Source: Natronospira proteinivora (GTDB lineage Bacteria > Pseudomonadota > Gammaproteobacteria > Natronospirales > Natronospiraceae). Taken from it: 64,000 bases of DNA. The stretch covers positions 744,001 to 808,000 of the forward strand of contig NZ_JALJYF010000002.1 of assembly GCF_024170465.1 (NCBI RefSeq), in the 5' to 3' direction. Below, piece by piece: positions 9,468 to 18,452 of this stretch. The notes under the pieces were generated by a model. The model was not told the DNA's origin. It did not search any database and saw only the letters and a program-made list of their open reading frames with translations. The stretch's first letter is position 1. Each line of letters begins with the position of its first letter. A program made the position numbers and the translations under genes.

Positions 9468-10712
9468 TCAGTCCTGTGCCCGGGCCGGACGGGGCACAAT
9501 GGGCATCTTCGCGCCCGGTGTCTCGGCCTTGTGCTTGACGGCCATTTCCAGGCCCTGTCGATAGGCCACACCGGCCTTTTGCTGTTCACCCAGGTGCTCC
9601 AGCAATCGGCCCAGTTCCTCATAGCTGTCAGGTCGTGGCTCCAGGGCCAGGCTGTCGTCCAGATACTGATGGGCCTTGCCCCACAGTTCATTGACGATAC
9701 AGAGCCGTGCCAGGGTCAGCAGCAGCATGGGATCGTTGGGATGCTGTTTCTGCCAGGTCTCTGCCTGCTTCAGCCGACGGGCCGGGTCGCCCCCGGACAG
9801 GGTGCCGTACAAAACCACCATGTCGGACTGCCAATGCCGCTTGAGCCCGTCCTCGATGGCATGCTCGGCATCGGACTGGGCATTCACCGCCAGCAGGGCC
9901 CGGATCCGGGCCAGCTGAATATCGGCGTCACGTCGCAGGCGACGCGGCATCTTGGCCCAGACCGCCTCCACCGCCTCGCGATTACCTTCCTCGCCCCGTT
10001 GTCGAAGCAGGCGCCGGAAGCAGTCGCGTTCGATGGTGTTCATTTCCTGCTCATGGAAAACATGCTTGCGGCGAAGCTGGGGCAGGATTTCATGCAGGGA
10101 GTACCAGTCACCCACCTGCTGATAGGCGCGGGCCAGCATGCGCAGCCCAAAACGATGGCCGGGGGACAGCTCCTGCAACCGACGCAGGGTCGCCAAGGCA
10201 TGTTCCTGCTGGCCGTGGCCCAATTGCAGTTCCGCCTGGGTCAGCAGCACCGCAAGGGTAGCGGAGGGCGTCTGCTCATAGGCATTCTTGAGATAGATAT
10301 CGCGACGCCGATGCCCCCCTTGCAACTGGGCCGCCCGGGCGGCGGCCAGGTAATTGATCAGGGGTGTCTCGCTGTAGTCGGCCCACTTGCCAAGCCCTCG
10401 CTCCGCCGCTTGCCAGCGGCCTTCGGCCAGGTCGATCAAGCCCTGGGTCAGGCCCTGCCGGGCCCGGCGACGGCGCCAGCCGGACATGCCGCCCCGCAGT
10501 CGCCGGGGCAGGCGCATGATGGCACGGAGGGTACGAACAATGACAAACAGCAGGAACAGGCCCACCACCAGGAAGATGGCGAACAGAGCCAGGCTCATTT
10601 CCACGCTCCAGCTGCCCCAGCTCAGCAGGACATAGCCATTATCGGCGCGCAGCAGCAAACCCAGGCCAATGGCCACCAGCAGAAGAAGCAGAAAGGCAAA
10701 CAGACGGCGCAT
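9468..10712 (-). CDS. hemY: HemY-like inner membrane TPR protein
   Basis: 414 residues. Two N-terminal membrane helices (FAFLLLLLVAIGLGLLL and MSLALFAIFLVVGLFLLFVI) precede an alpha-helical TPR-rich region (for example LARLCIVNELWGKAHQYLDD and YEELGRLLEHLGEQQKAG). This matches E. coli HemY (398 residues), a membrane protein of the hem locus; despite the name it is not the protoporphyrinogen oxidase of Gram-positives and its exact role remains open. Its start overlaps the hemX stop as TGATG, so translation is likely coupled. Confidence 0.93.
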   Translation of the reverse strand: MRRLFAFLLLLLVAIGLGLLLRADNGYVLLSWGSWSVEMSLALFAIFLVVGLFLLFVIVRTLRAIMRLPRRLRGGMSGWRRRRARQGLTQGLIDLAEGRWQAAERGLGKWADYSETPLINYLAAARAAQLQGGHRRRDIYLKNAYEQTPSATLAVLLTQAELQLGHGQQEHALATLRRLQELSPGHRFGLRMLARAYQQVGDWYSLHEILPQLRRKHVFHEQEMNTIERDCFRRLLRQRGEEGNREAVEAVWAKMPRRLRRDADIQLARIRALLAVNAQSDAEHAIEDGLKRHWQSDMVVLYGTLSGGDPARRLKQAETWQKQHPNDPMLLLTLARLCIVNELWGKAHQYLDDSLALEPRPDSYEELGRLLEHLGEQQKAGVAYRQGLEMAVKHKAETPGAKMPIVPRPARAQD

Positions 10713-11908
10713 CAGTCTCTCGTCTCCCGGATGCCGCGCAGGCGTTCAAGGGAGGCGGATATATCCGGACGTTCCCGGCGAATACGGCTTTCAGCCAGAT
10801 CACTCAGGGCCTCGTCGGTGGCAATCACCGCCTCATCCTCGGGGTCAAAATACGTGGCCAACCAATCACGGGCCTCGTCCAGGCTGGCACGCCAGACCTC
10901 GGGCTGCTCCTGCAGCAGGGCCAGACGGGCCGTGGCCAAGCTCAGCTGCAGGTTCTGGCGCAGAAAATACTCCTGTTCCGGTGCCAGCAGGGGCCGTACC
11001 GCCACATCATCGTGACGCACCGTCACCAGGTCACTGAAAATCTCGCTGCTCCGTTCGCGCAACCGTTGCCACCATCGCTGGGCATCCTCCGGGACTTGCT
11101 CCACCGCCGCTTCCCCGCGAATGAGGCCTTGCTCGATGGGCAGGGCCGGAACCCGCTCGATCAGACTGCCCAAGGTCAGCGTGGCGCCGGAGATATCCAC
11201 ATCCTCGGCGGCCCGCAGCCGTTCCCGATCCCGGGCAATGGCCTCACGGACCGGGGTGAAGCCCGGGTCGGCCAGGGCCGCCAGACGCTGATCGGCGGCG
11301 GCCAGGGCGGCATCCGCGGTGTCATGCCGACCTGCCAGCTGCAGCTCGGCATTGGCCAACTGCAGCAAATATTCCACTTCAGCTACCCGCCAGGCCGAAC
11401 GCCCGGCATCGATGAAATCCCGCAGGGATTCGGTTCGCTGGTCCAGGCGGCCGATGCTGTCTTCCAGATCCTGTCGCGCACGCTCTGCCGTGCGTTGATC
11501 GTCTTCCAGATCAGAGAGCTGATCGGAGAGACGGGGCAGCCGCTGAGCCAGTTCGCGCTGCTCTTCGCGAGCGTCCTGCTGATCTTGTACTTGGCTTTCC
11601 AGGGCATCCAGCCGCTCCAGGCGTTCATCCAGCCAAGCCCAGCCCCACCAGGCCGCGGCCATCAAGCCGGCCAGCAAAACAATGGTGATCAGAGACAAGG
11701 TCGTGGCCAAGGCCGCCCCGCGTCCTCCGGTCTTCGCGGCGCGCTGCCGGGGGGCCGAGCCCGTCTTGGCAGTGGATTCGGCCCCGCCTGCCCCTTTGCC
11801 CTTGCCAGTATGGGCCGCTTGCGACGAGGCCGTATCATGCCCACCCTCATCGGCCGGTGTCTTTTGTTTCTGCTTATCGTGTTTCTGCTTATCGCCTTTA
11901 TCAGTCAT
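10712..11908 (-). CDS. hemX: HemX-like membrane protein
   Basis: 398 residues. A low-complexity charged N-terminus (MTDKGDKQKHDKQKQKT, rich in K, D, G and A) leads to one membrane helix (LITIVLLAGLMAAAWWGWAWL), then a long coiled coil (LERLDALESQVQDQQDAREE... LERSIGR-type heptads) and a conserved C-terminal helical domain (WRVAEVEYLLQLANAELQLAG). This is the layout of E. coli HemX, often annotated as a putative uroporphyrinogen-III methyltransferase although no methyltransferase motifs are present here. It overlaps hemD by 8 bases and hemY by 1 base. Role in tetrapyrrole synthesis is inferred from the operon only. Confidence 0.93.
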   Translation of the reverse strand: MTDKGDKQKHDKQKQKTPADEGGHDTASSQAAHTGKGKGAGGAESTAKTGSAPRQRAAKTGGRGAALATTLSLITIVLLAGLMAAAWWGWAWLDERLERLDALESQVQDQQDAREEQRELAQRLPRLSDQLSDLEDDQRTAERARQDLEDSIGRLDQRTESLRDFIDAGRSAWRVAEVEYLLQLANAELQLAGRHDTADAALAAADQRLAALADPGFTPVREAIARDRERLRAAEDVDISGATLTLGSLIERVPALPIEQGLIRGEAAVEQVPEDAQRWWQRLRERSSEIFSDLVTVRHDDVAVRPLLAPEQEYFLRQNLQLSLATARLALLQEQPEVWRASLDEARDWLATYFDPEDEAVIATDEALSDLAESRIRRERPDISASLERLRGIRETRD

Positions 11909-12752
11909 GCTCGGGTCCTGTTGTCCTGTCTACCCCAGACCCCATGGCCTGTTCCTGGGTCCGCCACCATTGGGCAGCCCGCTCGACCATGGCCTGATCG
12001 CTGGCATCGGAAGCAGCGAGCAGCGGGCCATGAAAGCCCATTGTCTGCGCCTGTTTTAACACACGCTCGCTCGGGGCCACCACTGCCAGGGATTGCAGCT
12101 GCTCGCGCAAGGCGCTGTCGCTGGCGTCCATCAGATGTTGCAGGGCAGTACCGCTGGTCAAAAATAGTAACTGGCATTGTGCTTGCGCCAGGGCCTGGCG
12201 CAAGGCACTCAGACCCAGGGCCGGACGGCGCCGTCGATACAGCCGCAAGTCCACCAGCGTCGCCCCGGCCTGGGTCAGGCCCTCATCCAAGACGCGACGC
12301 CCCCCTTCCCCTCGAGCAAGCACTACCGGCCGCCCGGGCAAGGGCTGAAAGCCGGGGCTGTCCAGCAAGGCCTGAGCACCGTCGCCCCGCCGGGGTCGAG
12401 CCGAGACGGGCCAGCCGGCCGCTTCCAGGGCCCGTGCGCTGCCTTCACCCACAGCGGCAAAGCGCAATGCCGGCAGACGCAATCGACGATCCGCTACCCA
12501 TCGCTGCAGCGCCGTCACGGCATTGGGGCTTACCGCCACCAGCCAATCATTATCACTCAGAGCGTCCCAGCCGGAGATGTGCTGGGGTGCGGGATTCAGA
12601 AACTCGATCTCGATCAGCGGCAATGACCACGGTTCACCGCCCTCTGCCCGAATATGACGGAGACAGGCTTGCTGTTGATGGGCCGGACGGGTCACCAGCA
12701 CCCCGGCACCCTGTAATCTCCGGCCTGGTCCAGGTTCCGATTCAGGCGCCAT
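11901..12752 (-). CDS. hemD: Uroporphyrinogen-III synthase HemD
   Basis: Cyclises hydroxymethylbilane with inversion of ring D to give uroporphyrinogen III. The family is poorly conserved; here it is recognised by the N-terminal GAGVLVTRPAHQQQACLRHI, SDNDWLVAVSPNAVTAL, and the C-terminal LLFLTSGTALQHLMD, plus its position immediately downstream of hemC. The ATG at 12752 gives 283 residues and overlaps the hemC stop by 11 bases; an in-frame ATG at 12761 is equally possible. Length is slightly above E. coli HemD (246) because of an N-terminal tail rich in P, E and G. Confidence 0.94.
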   Translation of the reverse strand: MAPESEPGPGRRLQGAGVLVTRPAHQQQACLRHIRAEGGEPWSLPLIEIEFLNPAPQHISGWDALSDNDWLVAVSPNAVTALQRWVADRRLRLPALRFAAVGEGSARALEAAGWPVSARPRRGDGAQALLDSPGFQPLPGRPVVLARGEGGRRVLDEGLTQAGATLVDLRLYRRRRPALGLSALRQALAQAQCQLLFLTSGTALQHLMDASDSALREQLQSLAVVAPSERVLKQAQTMGFHGPLLAASDASDQAMVERAAQWWRTQEQAMGSGVDRTTGPEHD

Positions 12753-13677
12753 GGCCTTCATCGGCAAGTCGATCGAGGATTTCCTGGCCGCCACGCTCGA
12801 TGATCTCCCGACCTACCTGATCACCCACGGCTTCCGGATCATCGGCCGGGCCCCGGGCTTCGGCACGAATCACGGTCTCGCCGTTGGGCCAACCCACCAT
12901 GCCGCGCAAATGAATGGAGTGATCGGCCAGTTGGGCGAAGCCGGCAATCGGGACCGAGCAACTGCCGTTGAGACGTGCATTCATGGCCCGCTCCGCCAGG
13001 GTGCGGGTCCAGGTATCGGGGTCATTGACCGCCCGCAACAAATCGGCGATTTCATGATCATCGGCCCGGCATTCCATCCCGATGGTTCCCTGAGCCACCG
13101 AGGGCAGGGATTCTTCCGGACTCAGCCGGCGGCGAATCCGGCCTTCCAGGCCCATGCGGTCCAGGCCGGAGGCCGCCAGAATAATGGCGTCGTACTCGCC
13201 GGCATCCAACTTGGACAGGCGGGTCTGGACATTGCCCCGCAGGAACCGGACGGTCAATTGGGGATACTGCTGCTTCATCAGGCATTGCCGACGCAGGCTG
13301 GAGGTGCCCAGTACTGCCCCCGCCGGCATCTCTGCAGGGCTGGCATAGCGCTGGGAAATAAAGGCATCGCGGGGATCGTGCCGGGGCAGCACCGAAGGCA
13401 GCAGGAAGCCCTCGGGGAGATGGGCCGGCAGGTCCTTCATGGAATGCACGGCGATATCCGCTTCACCGGCCAGCATGGCGCGCTCCAGCTCCTTGATGAA
13501 CAGCCCCTTGCCGCCAATCTGGGAGAGGGGCGCGGATTGGAATTCATCGCCCCGGGTGGAGAGCGGTACCAGCTCCACCGACAGCCCGGGATGAGCCTTG
13601 CAAAGTTCATCAGCGGCGAATTGTGCCTGCCAGAGAGCCAGCTTGCTCTGGCGGGTGGCAATGCGTAGGCGGTCCAT
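12742..13677 (-). CDS. hemC: Hydroxymethylbilane synthase HemC
   Basis: Polymerises four porphobilinogen molecules to hydroxymethylbilane. All hallmarks are visible: RIATRQSKLALWQA at the N-terminus, the catalytic aspartate D82 in HSMKDLP, GTSSLRRQ and RGNVQTRLSKLDAGEYDAI for cofactor binding, and Cys240 in ARLNGSCSVPIAG, which carries the dipyrromethane cofactor. At 311 residues it matches E. coli (313). It heads hemC-hemD-hemX-hemY, all overlapping; algR ends 33 bases upstream in the same direction, so a shared transcript with algZ-algR is possible, as in Pseudomonas. Confidence 0.98.
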   Translation of the reverse strand: MDRLRIATRQSKLALWQAQFAADELCKAHPGLSVELVPLSTRGDEFQSAPLSQIGGKGLFIKELERAMLAGEADIAVHSMKDLPAHLPEGFLLPSVLPRHDPRDAFISQRYASPAEMPAGAVLGTSSLRRQCLMKQQYPQLTVRFLRGNVQTRLSKLDAGEYDAIILAASGLDRMGLEGRIRRRLSPEESLPSVAQGTIGMECRADDHEIADLLRAVNDPDTWTRTLAERAMNARLNGSCSVPIAGFAQLADHSIHLRGMVGWPNGETVIRAEARGPADDPEAVGDQVGREIIERGGQEILDRLADEGHGA

Positions 13678-13710
13678 TAAAGTATTTTCCGTTTTGGATG
13701 GAGCCCCATT

Positions 13711-14454
13711 CTACAAGCCCAGGCGTTCCCGTACCGAAGGCAACATGCGGCGACTGACCTCCAGGCAATCATCGCAATCCCGCAGGTGCAGACGAAAACG
13801 TCCCCGACCAATCTTCTCCAGACGGGAAACCTGGGCCACCGACACCAGTGCATTGCGGTGAATGCGCTGAAAACGGTCGGAAAACTCCTCTTCCAGTTGT
13901 TTCAAAGGCTCCTCCACCAGGACTTCGCCGTTCACATGCCGAACCACCACGTATTTATGCTCTGCGCGGAAGAAAAGCACCTCTTCAATGGGAATCAGAT
14001 GGAGCTGGTCACCCATACGGGCACGAATATGCGCTCGCCCCTTGCGGCTCCCACCCTGATTGTTGCCCTTGAGTTCCAAGGCGGATAGCTGGGCCCGGCT
14101 GGGCTTTCCAGCCCGTTCCAGCGCTTGGTGCAGGCGTTCGGCGCGAATGGGTTTCAACAGGTAATCCACCCCCTGCACTTCAAAGGCCTCCATGGCGAAT
14201 CGATCATAGGCGGTGGTAAAGATCACCGCGGGCGGGGCATCCAGCTCAGCCAGTTGGCGTGCGGCACTGAGACCGTCCATGCCGGGCATGCGGATATCCA
14301 GTAGCACTACATCCGCACCGGTCTTGGCAAACATGTCCAAGGCCTCCCGGCCATTGCCGGCCTCGCCCACCGCTTCCCAGCCATCCATGCCCTCGATCAG
14401 GTGACGGATACGGCTCCGGGCCAGGGCTTCGTCATCGACGATCAGGACCTTCAT
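13711..14454 (-). CDS. algR: LytTR-family response regulator AlgR
   Basis: 247 residues: an N-terminal receiver (VLIVDDEALAR, phosphoacceptor Asp53 in LLDIRMPGMDG, K in LLKPIRA) and a C-terminal LytTR DNA-binding domain (residues about 145-245; VLFFRAEHKYVVVRH...LVEEPLKQLEEEF... FQRIHRNALVSV). This matches AlgR, the alginate and virulence regulator of Pseudomonas. The gene order algZ-algR-hemC-hemD is the Pseudomonas order. What it controls in this organism is unknown, since no alginate genes are in the window. Confidence 0.93.
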   Translation of the reverse strand: MKVLIVDDEALARSRIRHLIEGMDGWEAVGEAGNGREALDMFAKTGADVVLLDIRMPGMDGLSAARQLAELDAPPAVIFTTAYDRFAMEAFEVQGVDYLLKPIRAERLHQALERAGKPSRAQLSALELKGNNQGGSRKGRAHIRARMGDQLHLIPIEEVLFFRAEHKYVVVRHVNGEVLVEEPLKQLEEEFSDRFQRIHRNALVSVAQVSRLEKIGRGRFRLHLRDCDDCLEVSRRMLPSVRERLGL

Positions 14455-14466
14455 GCGCGATTCCCC

Positions 14467-15534
14467 TTATTCTTGCAATTTGGGCAGACGCAGGCGGGTG
14501 ATGAACGCCCCGTCACTTCGTTCCGTTTCCAGCCGAGCTTCATGGCCCAGACTCAGGCTGAGCCGCTGACTGACATTGTTCAGAGCCATTTGATGCCCTT
14601 CCCGGGTGGACTTCCGGTCCACGTCCTCGGGCAAGGGATTGCGAATCACCACTTCCACCCAACCCCCCCGGTCCCGAACCACGACCTCGACCCGCCCGCC
14701 ATCCGGCCGGGTCTCTATCCCATGATAGACGGCATTCTCGACCAGTGGTTGAATGATCAACCTGGGCACCCGAACTTGATCCAGGGAACCGCTCTCAACA
14801 TCCCATTCCACCACCAAGCGATCCCCCAGCCGGAGGGCCTCCAGATGCAGATAACGTTCCGCCAGAGCAATCTCGTCAGCCAGGCTGACCCCATCCGGAT
14901 CATCGGTGAGGCTGGCACGGAACAGATCCGAGAGATCCTCTACTGCTCGCTCGGCGTGTTCCGGCTTGATGGCAATCAGGGCAGCCACGGTATTGAGGCT
15001 ATTAAACAGAAAATGCGGTCGAATCCGTGCCTGCAGGGCTTCGATGCGTGCGGCCGCTTCCCGGCGCACATTCTCCTTCCATTGGTGCTGAACATAAAAG
15101 TAGCGCAGGACCACGGCGCTGACGATGGCACTAATGGCGGTATTGCGCAGCAGAAAGACCCAGGCGTTATCCGGCGTCCAGTCCACACCCAAACCCGAGC
15201 GCTCGGCCACCAGCCAGGCCACCACGGACAGCGCCAAGGTCGCGCTCACCAGCGCCACATAGGCCAGCGTAGCAGCCTGGGGCCCAGACAGTCGTGACAG
15301 CCAGGCCCGCATGGCACAGATCAGCGCCGCGCTGCTCAGCGCAATCCACTGCAGGAAAAGAGAGATGACACCCAGGTCGATCCAGAAACCCATGCCCACA
15401 AAGCCCCGGGCAAGCACCAGCAGGAAGGCCAACAGCTGGGCCGCCAGAACCACTACCAGCAGTACGGGGGCAGCACAGAAGTCCGGCAGGAACTCGCTGT
15501 CCGCCTGGCGCCTGTCTTGCAATGCCTGGATCAC
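14467..15534 (-). CDS. algZ: LytS/AlgZ-type sensor histidine kinase
   Basis: 355 residues. Four or five membrane helices occupy residues 22-145 (LLVVVLAAQLLAFLLVLA; LGVISLFLQWIALSSAALICA; LAYVALVSATLALSVVAWLVA), followed by the His_kinase domain with IEALQARIRPHFLFNSLNTV (His174) and an ATPase domain (LIIQPLVENAVYHGIE). This is the unorthodox LytS class that lacks the classical H-box, as in AlgZ/FimS. It pairs with the AlgR homologue 12 bases downstream. Its ATG overlaps the stop of the upstream dehydrogenase gene as ATGA, suggesting that gene is part of the operon. Confidence 0.93.
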   Translation of the reverse strand: MIQALQDRRQADSEFLPDFCAAPVLLVVVLAAQLLAFLLVLARGFVGMGFWIDLGVISLFLQWIALSSAALICAMRAWLSRLSGPQAATLAYVALVSATLALSVVAWLVAERSGLGVDWTPDNAWVFLLRNTAISAIVSAVVLRYFYVQHQWKENVRREAAARIEALQARIRPHFLFNSLNTVAALIAIKPEHAERAVEDLSDLFRASLTDDPDGVSLADEIALAERYLHLEALRLGDRLVVEWDVESGSLDQVRVPRLIIQPLVENAVYHGIETRPDGGRVEVVVRDRGGWVEVVIRNPLPEDVDRKSTREGHQMALNNVSQRLSLSLGHEARLETERSDGAFITRLRLPKLQE

Positions 15535-16418
15535 GATTCGGATTCCCCCGAAAGCTGAGCCTGCTTGATGCGGTGCAAGGAGGAGACGTCCTCATCGCCA
15601 TGCCCGGCATCCATCAAGCGACGATAGTGCAGCCGCGTCATCTCCACGATGGGCAGCTGCGCATCCTGTTCCGCCGCCAGGGATTGGCAGATAGCCAGAT
15701 CCTTGTCATGGAGGCTGACCCGGAACCCCAAAGGATAGACCCCGTTACGCATATTGGGTCCACGCTTGCGCAGAAACCAGCTATCGGCGGCCCCGCCGGA
15801 CAGGGCCTGGATTACCCGGTCGGCATCCAGGCCCTGGGTTTCAGCCAGGGCCATGGCTTCGCTCACGGCTTGGTTGACCCCGGCCACGGCCACCTGATTG
15901 ACCGCCTTTGTGGCTTGACCACTGCCCGCCGGCCCCATGTGGATAATGCTGGAGGCCATGGCCTCCAGCGGGCCCCGGGCTAACACCAGGGCATCGGCAT
16001 CGCCCCCTACCATCATGGACAGGCTACCCTGCTCGGCCCCTTCGGTTCCCCCGGACACCGGCGCATCCAGAAAACCGGCTCCGGCCTCCGAAATTCGGCT
16101 GGCCACGCTGCGGGCGGTTGCGGGACGCACGGTGGAACAATCCACCACCACATGATCCGGCCCCAGCGCCGGCAGAAGGGCCGTCACCATTGCCTCCAGG
16201 TCCGAATCGGCGCTGATACAGGTAACAATCAGTTGACAGCTTCGAGCCAGTTCGGCGGGATCCTCGGCGACGGTGACCGAATACTGCCGGGCGAAATCCC
16301 GGGCCTTTTCTGGACTGCGATTCCACACCGCCCCGAGCAGGCCGGCCTTTTGCAGATTCCTCGCCATGGGCCAGCCCATGCTGCCCAGTCCGATGAATCC
16401 GCATTTGCCATTTTGCAT
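15531..16418 (-). CDS. 3-hydroxyisobutyrate/tartronate-semialdehyde-type dehydrogenase
   Basis: A beta-hydroxyacid dehydrogenase of 295 residues. The NAD(P) loop is GFIGLGSMGWPMARNL, the substrate loop DAPVSGGTEGA, and the catalytic lysine lies in GPAGSGQATKAVNQVAVAG. Substrate (3-hydroxyisobutyrate, tartronate semialdehyde, succinic semialdehyde or glyoxylate) cannot be told from sequence. ATG 16418 is preferred because GGAG lies 7 bases upstream; ATG 16424 overlaps that site too closely. It follows speA by 11 bases and overlaps algZ by 4, so speA, this gene, algZ and algR may form one transcript. Confidence 0.88.
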   Translation of the reverse strand: MQNGKCGFIGLGSMGWPMARNLQKAGLLGAVWNRSPEKARDFARQYSVTVAEDPAELARSCQLIVTCISADSDLEAMVTALLPALGPDHVVVDCSTVRPATARSVASRISEAGAGFLDAPVSGGTEGAEQGSLSMMVGGDADALVLARGPLEAMASSIIHMGPAGSGQATKAVNQVAVAGVNQAVSEAMALAETQGLDADRVIQALSGGAADSWFLRKRGPNMRNGVYPLGFRVSLHDKDLAICQSLAAEQDAQLPIVEMTRLHYRRLMDAGHGDEDVSSLHRIKQAQLSGESES

Positions 16419-16429
16419 ATCCATTCTCC

Positions 16430-18325
16430 TTAGGATTCGACATCGTCGAAACTGTCCAGGTAAGTGTAGGCGCGCAAACCGGCCTGCATATGCGCCAGGA
16501 GGTCTTGCTGCTCCGCCTCGGCCAGCCCAGCTTTGCTCACCTTGTCCCGATAACTGGCCAGCAGGGCGTCGGGATCAAAATGGACGTAGCGCAGCAGGGC
16601 ATCAGCACGGTCGCCATGTTCGGCACCGCTGAAGCCAAAGGCCTCGCCGCTGACTTCCACATCCACCGAATCGGTATCGCCGAACAGGTTGTGCATATCA
16701 CCTAGTATCTCCTGATAGGCGCCTACCATGAAAAAGGCAATGTGATCCTCGCGGCAAGGTTCGGGAAATGGCAGGGTGGATTCCAGGCCATGCTGATCCA
16801 CATAGCGATCCACGCGCCCATCCGAATCGCAGGTCAGATCGCGGATCACTACCCGTTCGGTCAAGGGCTCATTCAATCGGCTAATGGGCAGAATGGGAAA
16901 GACCTGCTCTATGGCCCAGACATCCGGCAGGGACTGGAACAGGGAGAAATTGCAGAACAGGCGATGGGCCAGCTTCTCGTTGAGCTCGTCCTGGGGCTCC
17001 TGGTGATGGCGAATATGGGGCTCTAGCCGATCCTTCACTCGATGACAAATGGCCTGATACAGGGCCTCCGCCTGGGCTCGCCGTTGCAAGCCCAGCACAC
17101 CATGGGTGTACATGCTCTGGCTCTCGCTCAGCCAATGCACAGCATCGTGATAGACCTCCACCGCAGGCCGCTGCCCGGCCTGCTCATACAACTCCCACAA
17201 ATCCCGGATGATCAGGGGCGCCTCCTCTTCGGGTGCCTGGGGGGACTGACGGGAGGGGCTCTCCAAGTCCACCACATTGGTGACCAGGACCGCATGTTGC
17301 GCGGTCAGGGCACGGCCGGATTCACTGATGATATGGGGATGGGGCAGATCAGCCTCCTGGCAAACCTCCCAGAAGGTGCGAACAATGGCCTGAGCATACT
17401 GGGCGAGGCTGTAATTCATTGAGCAGTAACTGCGCGAGGCGGTGCCCTCGTAATCCACCCCCAGGCCACCACCCACATCCATGATTTCCACCGGCACGTC
17501 CTGAGCGTGGAGCTCGGCGTAGAAACGAGCGGCTTCCCTCAGGCCTCGCTGGATATCCCGGATGTTGGCCAGCTGGGAACCCAGATGGAAATGCAGCAGC
17601 TTCAGGCAATCAGCCATACCCGCCTGACGCAGGCGTTCCACTGCACTCAGCAACTGGGTGGCAGACAGGCCAAACTTGGACTTCTCGCCACCAGTGTTCT
17701 GCCAGTTGCCGCTGCCCACACTGGCCAGGCGAATCCGAATACCGATCCGTGGTTTCACGCCCAGGGCACGGGCCTCGTCCAGCAGCATACCCAGTTCCGA
17801 GAGCTTTTCCACCACCACATACACCCGGTGACCCAGCTTTTCACCGATCAGGGCGAGGCGCAGATAATCCCGGTCCTTGTAACCGTTGCAGATGATCACC
17901 GAGCCCACCGGCGCCACCCCGAGTACCGCCATGAGCTCCGGCTTGGACCCGGCCTCCAGTCCGACCCGTTCACCGCCATGACTCACGATCTCCTCCACCA
18001 CGGCCCGTTGCTGGTTCACCTTGATGGGGTACACCGCCGTGTACTGACCCTGGTAGTCGTCATGGGCACGGGCCTGCTCGAAGGCCTGGCAAAGCCGATC
18101 CACCCGATCGCGCAGGATACCGCGAAAGCGAAGTAGAACCGGCAGCTGAAGCTGCGCCTCGTGCAAGGCCGCGATCACCGCCGGCAGACTCACCCCCGGT
18201 CCCTGGCGATCTGGATGGACCCGAAGCGCGCCCTGTCCGTCCACACTGAAATAGCCATCACCCCATCGTTGAATGGCATAGACATCCGCCGCTGGGTAAT
18301 CGGAACTGGACGGTGTATTAGACAT
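16430..18325 (-). CDS. speA: Biosynthetic arginine decarboxylase SpeA
   Basis: PLP enzyme that decarboxylates arginine to agmatine, the first step of the arginine route to putrescine. From ATG 18325 it has 631 residues (E. coli 658). The PLP lysine is K102 in YTAVYPIKVNQQ; other family segments are GLEAGSKPELMAVL, VYVVVEKLSELGMLLDEA, FGLSATQLLSAVERL, LHFHLGSQLANIRDIQ, and DVGGGLGVDYEGT. The start is set by AGGA 7 bases upstream; the reading frame stays open for 65 more codons upstream but that part does not resemble SpeA and runs through the speE promoter region. It is divergent from speE, a sensible pairing for polyamine synthesis. Confidence 0.97.
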   Translation of the reverse strand: MSNTPSSSDYPAADVYAIQRWGDGYFSVDGQGALRVHPDRQGPGVSLPAVIAALHEAQLQLPVLLRFRGILRDRVDRLCQAFEQARAHDDYQGQYTAVYPIKVNQQRAVVEEIVSHGGERVGLEAGSKPELMAVLGVAPVGSVIICNGYKDRDYLRLALIGEKLGHRVYVVVEKLSELGMLLDEARALGVKPRIGIRIRLASVGSGNWQNTGGEKSKFGLSATQLLSAVERLRQAGMADCLKLLHFHLGSQLANIRDIQRGLREAARFYAELHAQDVPVEIMDVGGGLGVDYEGTASRSYCSMNYSLAQYAQAIVRTFWEVCQEADLPHPHIISESGRALTAQHAVLVTNVVDLESPSRQSPQAPEEEAPLIIRDLWELYEQAGQRPAVEVYHDAVHWLSESQSMYTHGVLGLQRRAQAEALYQAICHRVKDRLEPHIRHHQEPQDELNEKLAHRLFCNFSLFQSLPDVWAIEQVFPILPISRLNEPLTERVVIRDLTCDSDGRVDRYVDQHGLESTLPFPEPCREDHIAFFMVGAYQEILGDMHNLFGDTDSVDVEVSGEAFGFSGAEHGDRADALLRYVHFDPDALLASYRDKVSKAGLAEAEQQDLLAHMQAGLRAYTYLDSFDDVES

Positions 18326-18383
18326 GAGCATTCCTGTTAGCGCTGCTATTATCACGGGCCGTGGCCTTGATTGTAACGAAGTG

Positions 18384-18410
18384 TTGCCTTTGGCGTGGCT
18401 TGCGTATAAT
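18384..18410 (+). promoter_or_regulatory. Candidate sigma-70 promoter for speE
   Basis: A perfect TATAAT (18405-18410) lies 43 bases upstream of the speE start. TTGCCT at 18384-18389 gives a short 15-base spacer; TGTTGC at 18382 gives 17 bases but matches the -35 consensus less well. The -10 box is convincing, the -35 choice is not. Confidence 0.5.
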
Positions 18411-18452
18411 CCGGCAGCCATAAGGTGACAGGCCAAGGCCTTTCGGGAGTCG

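Noticed and set aside
9168-11015. 615-codon open frame on the plus strand
   Set aside because: Shadow of hemY/hemX; rich in Q, G, P and H with no domain.
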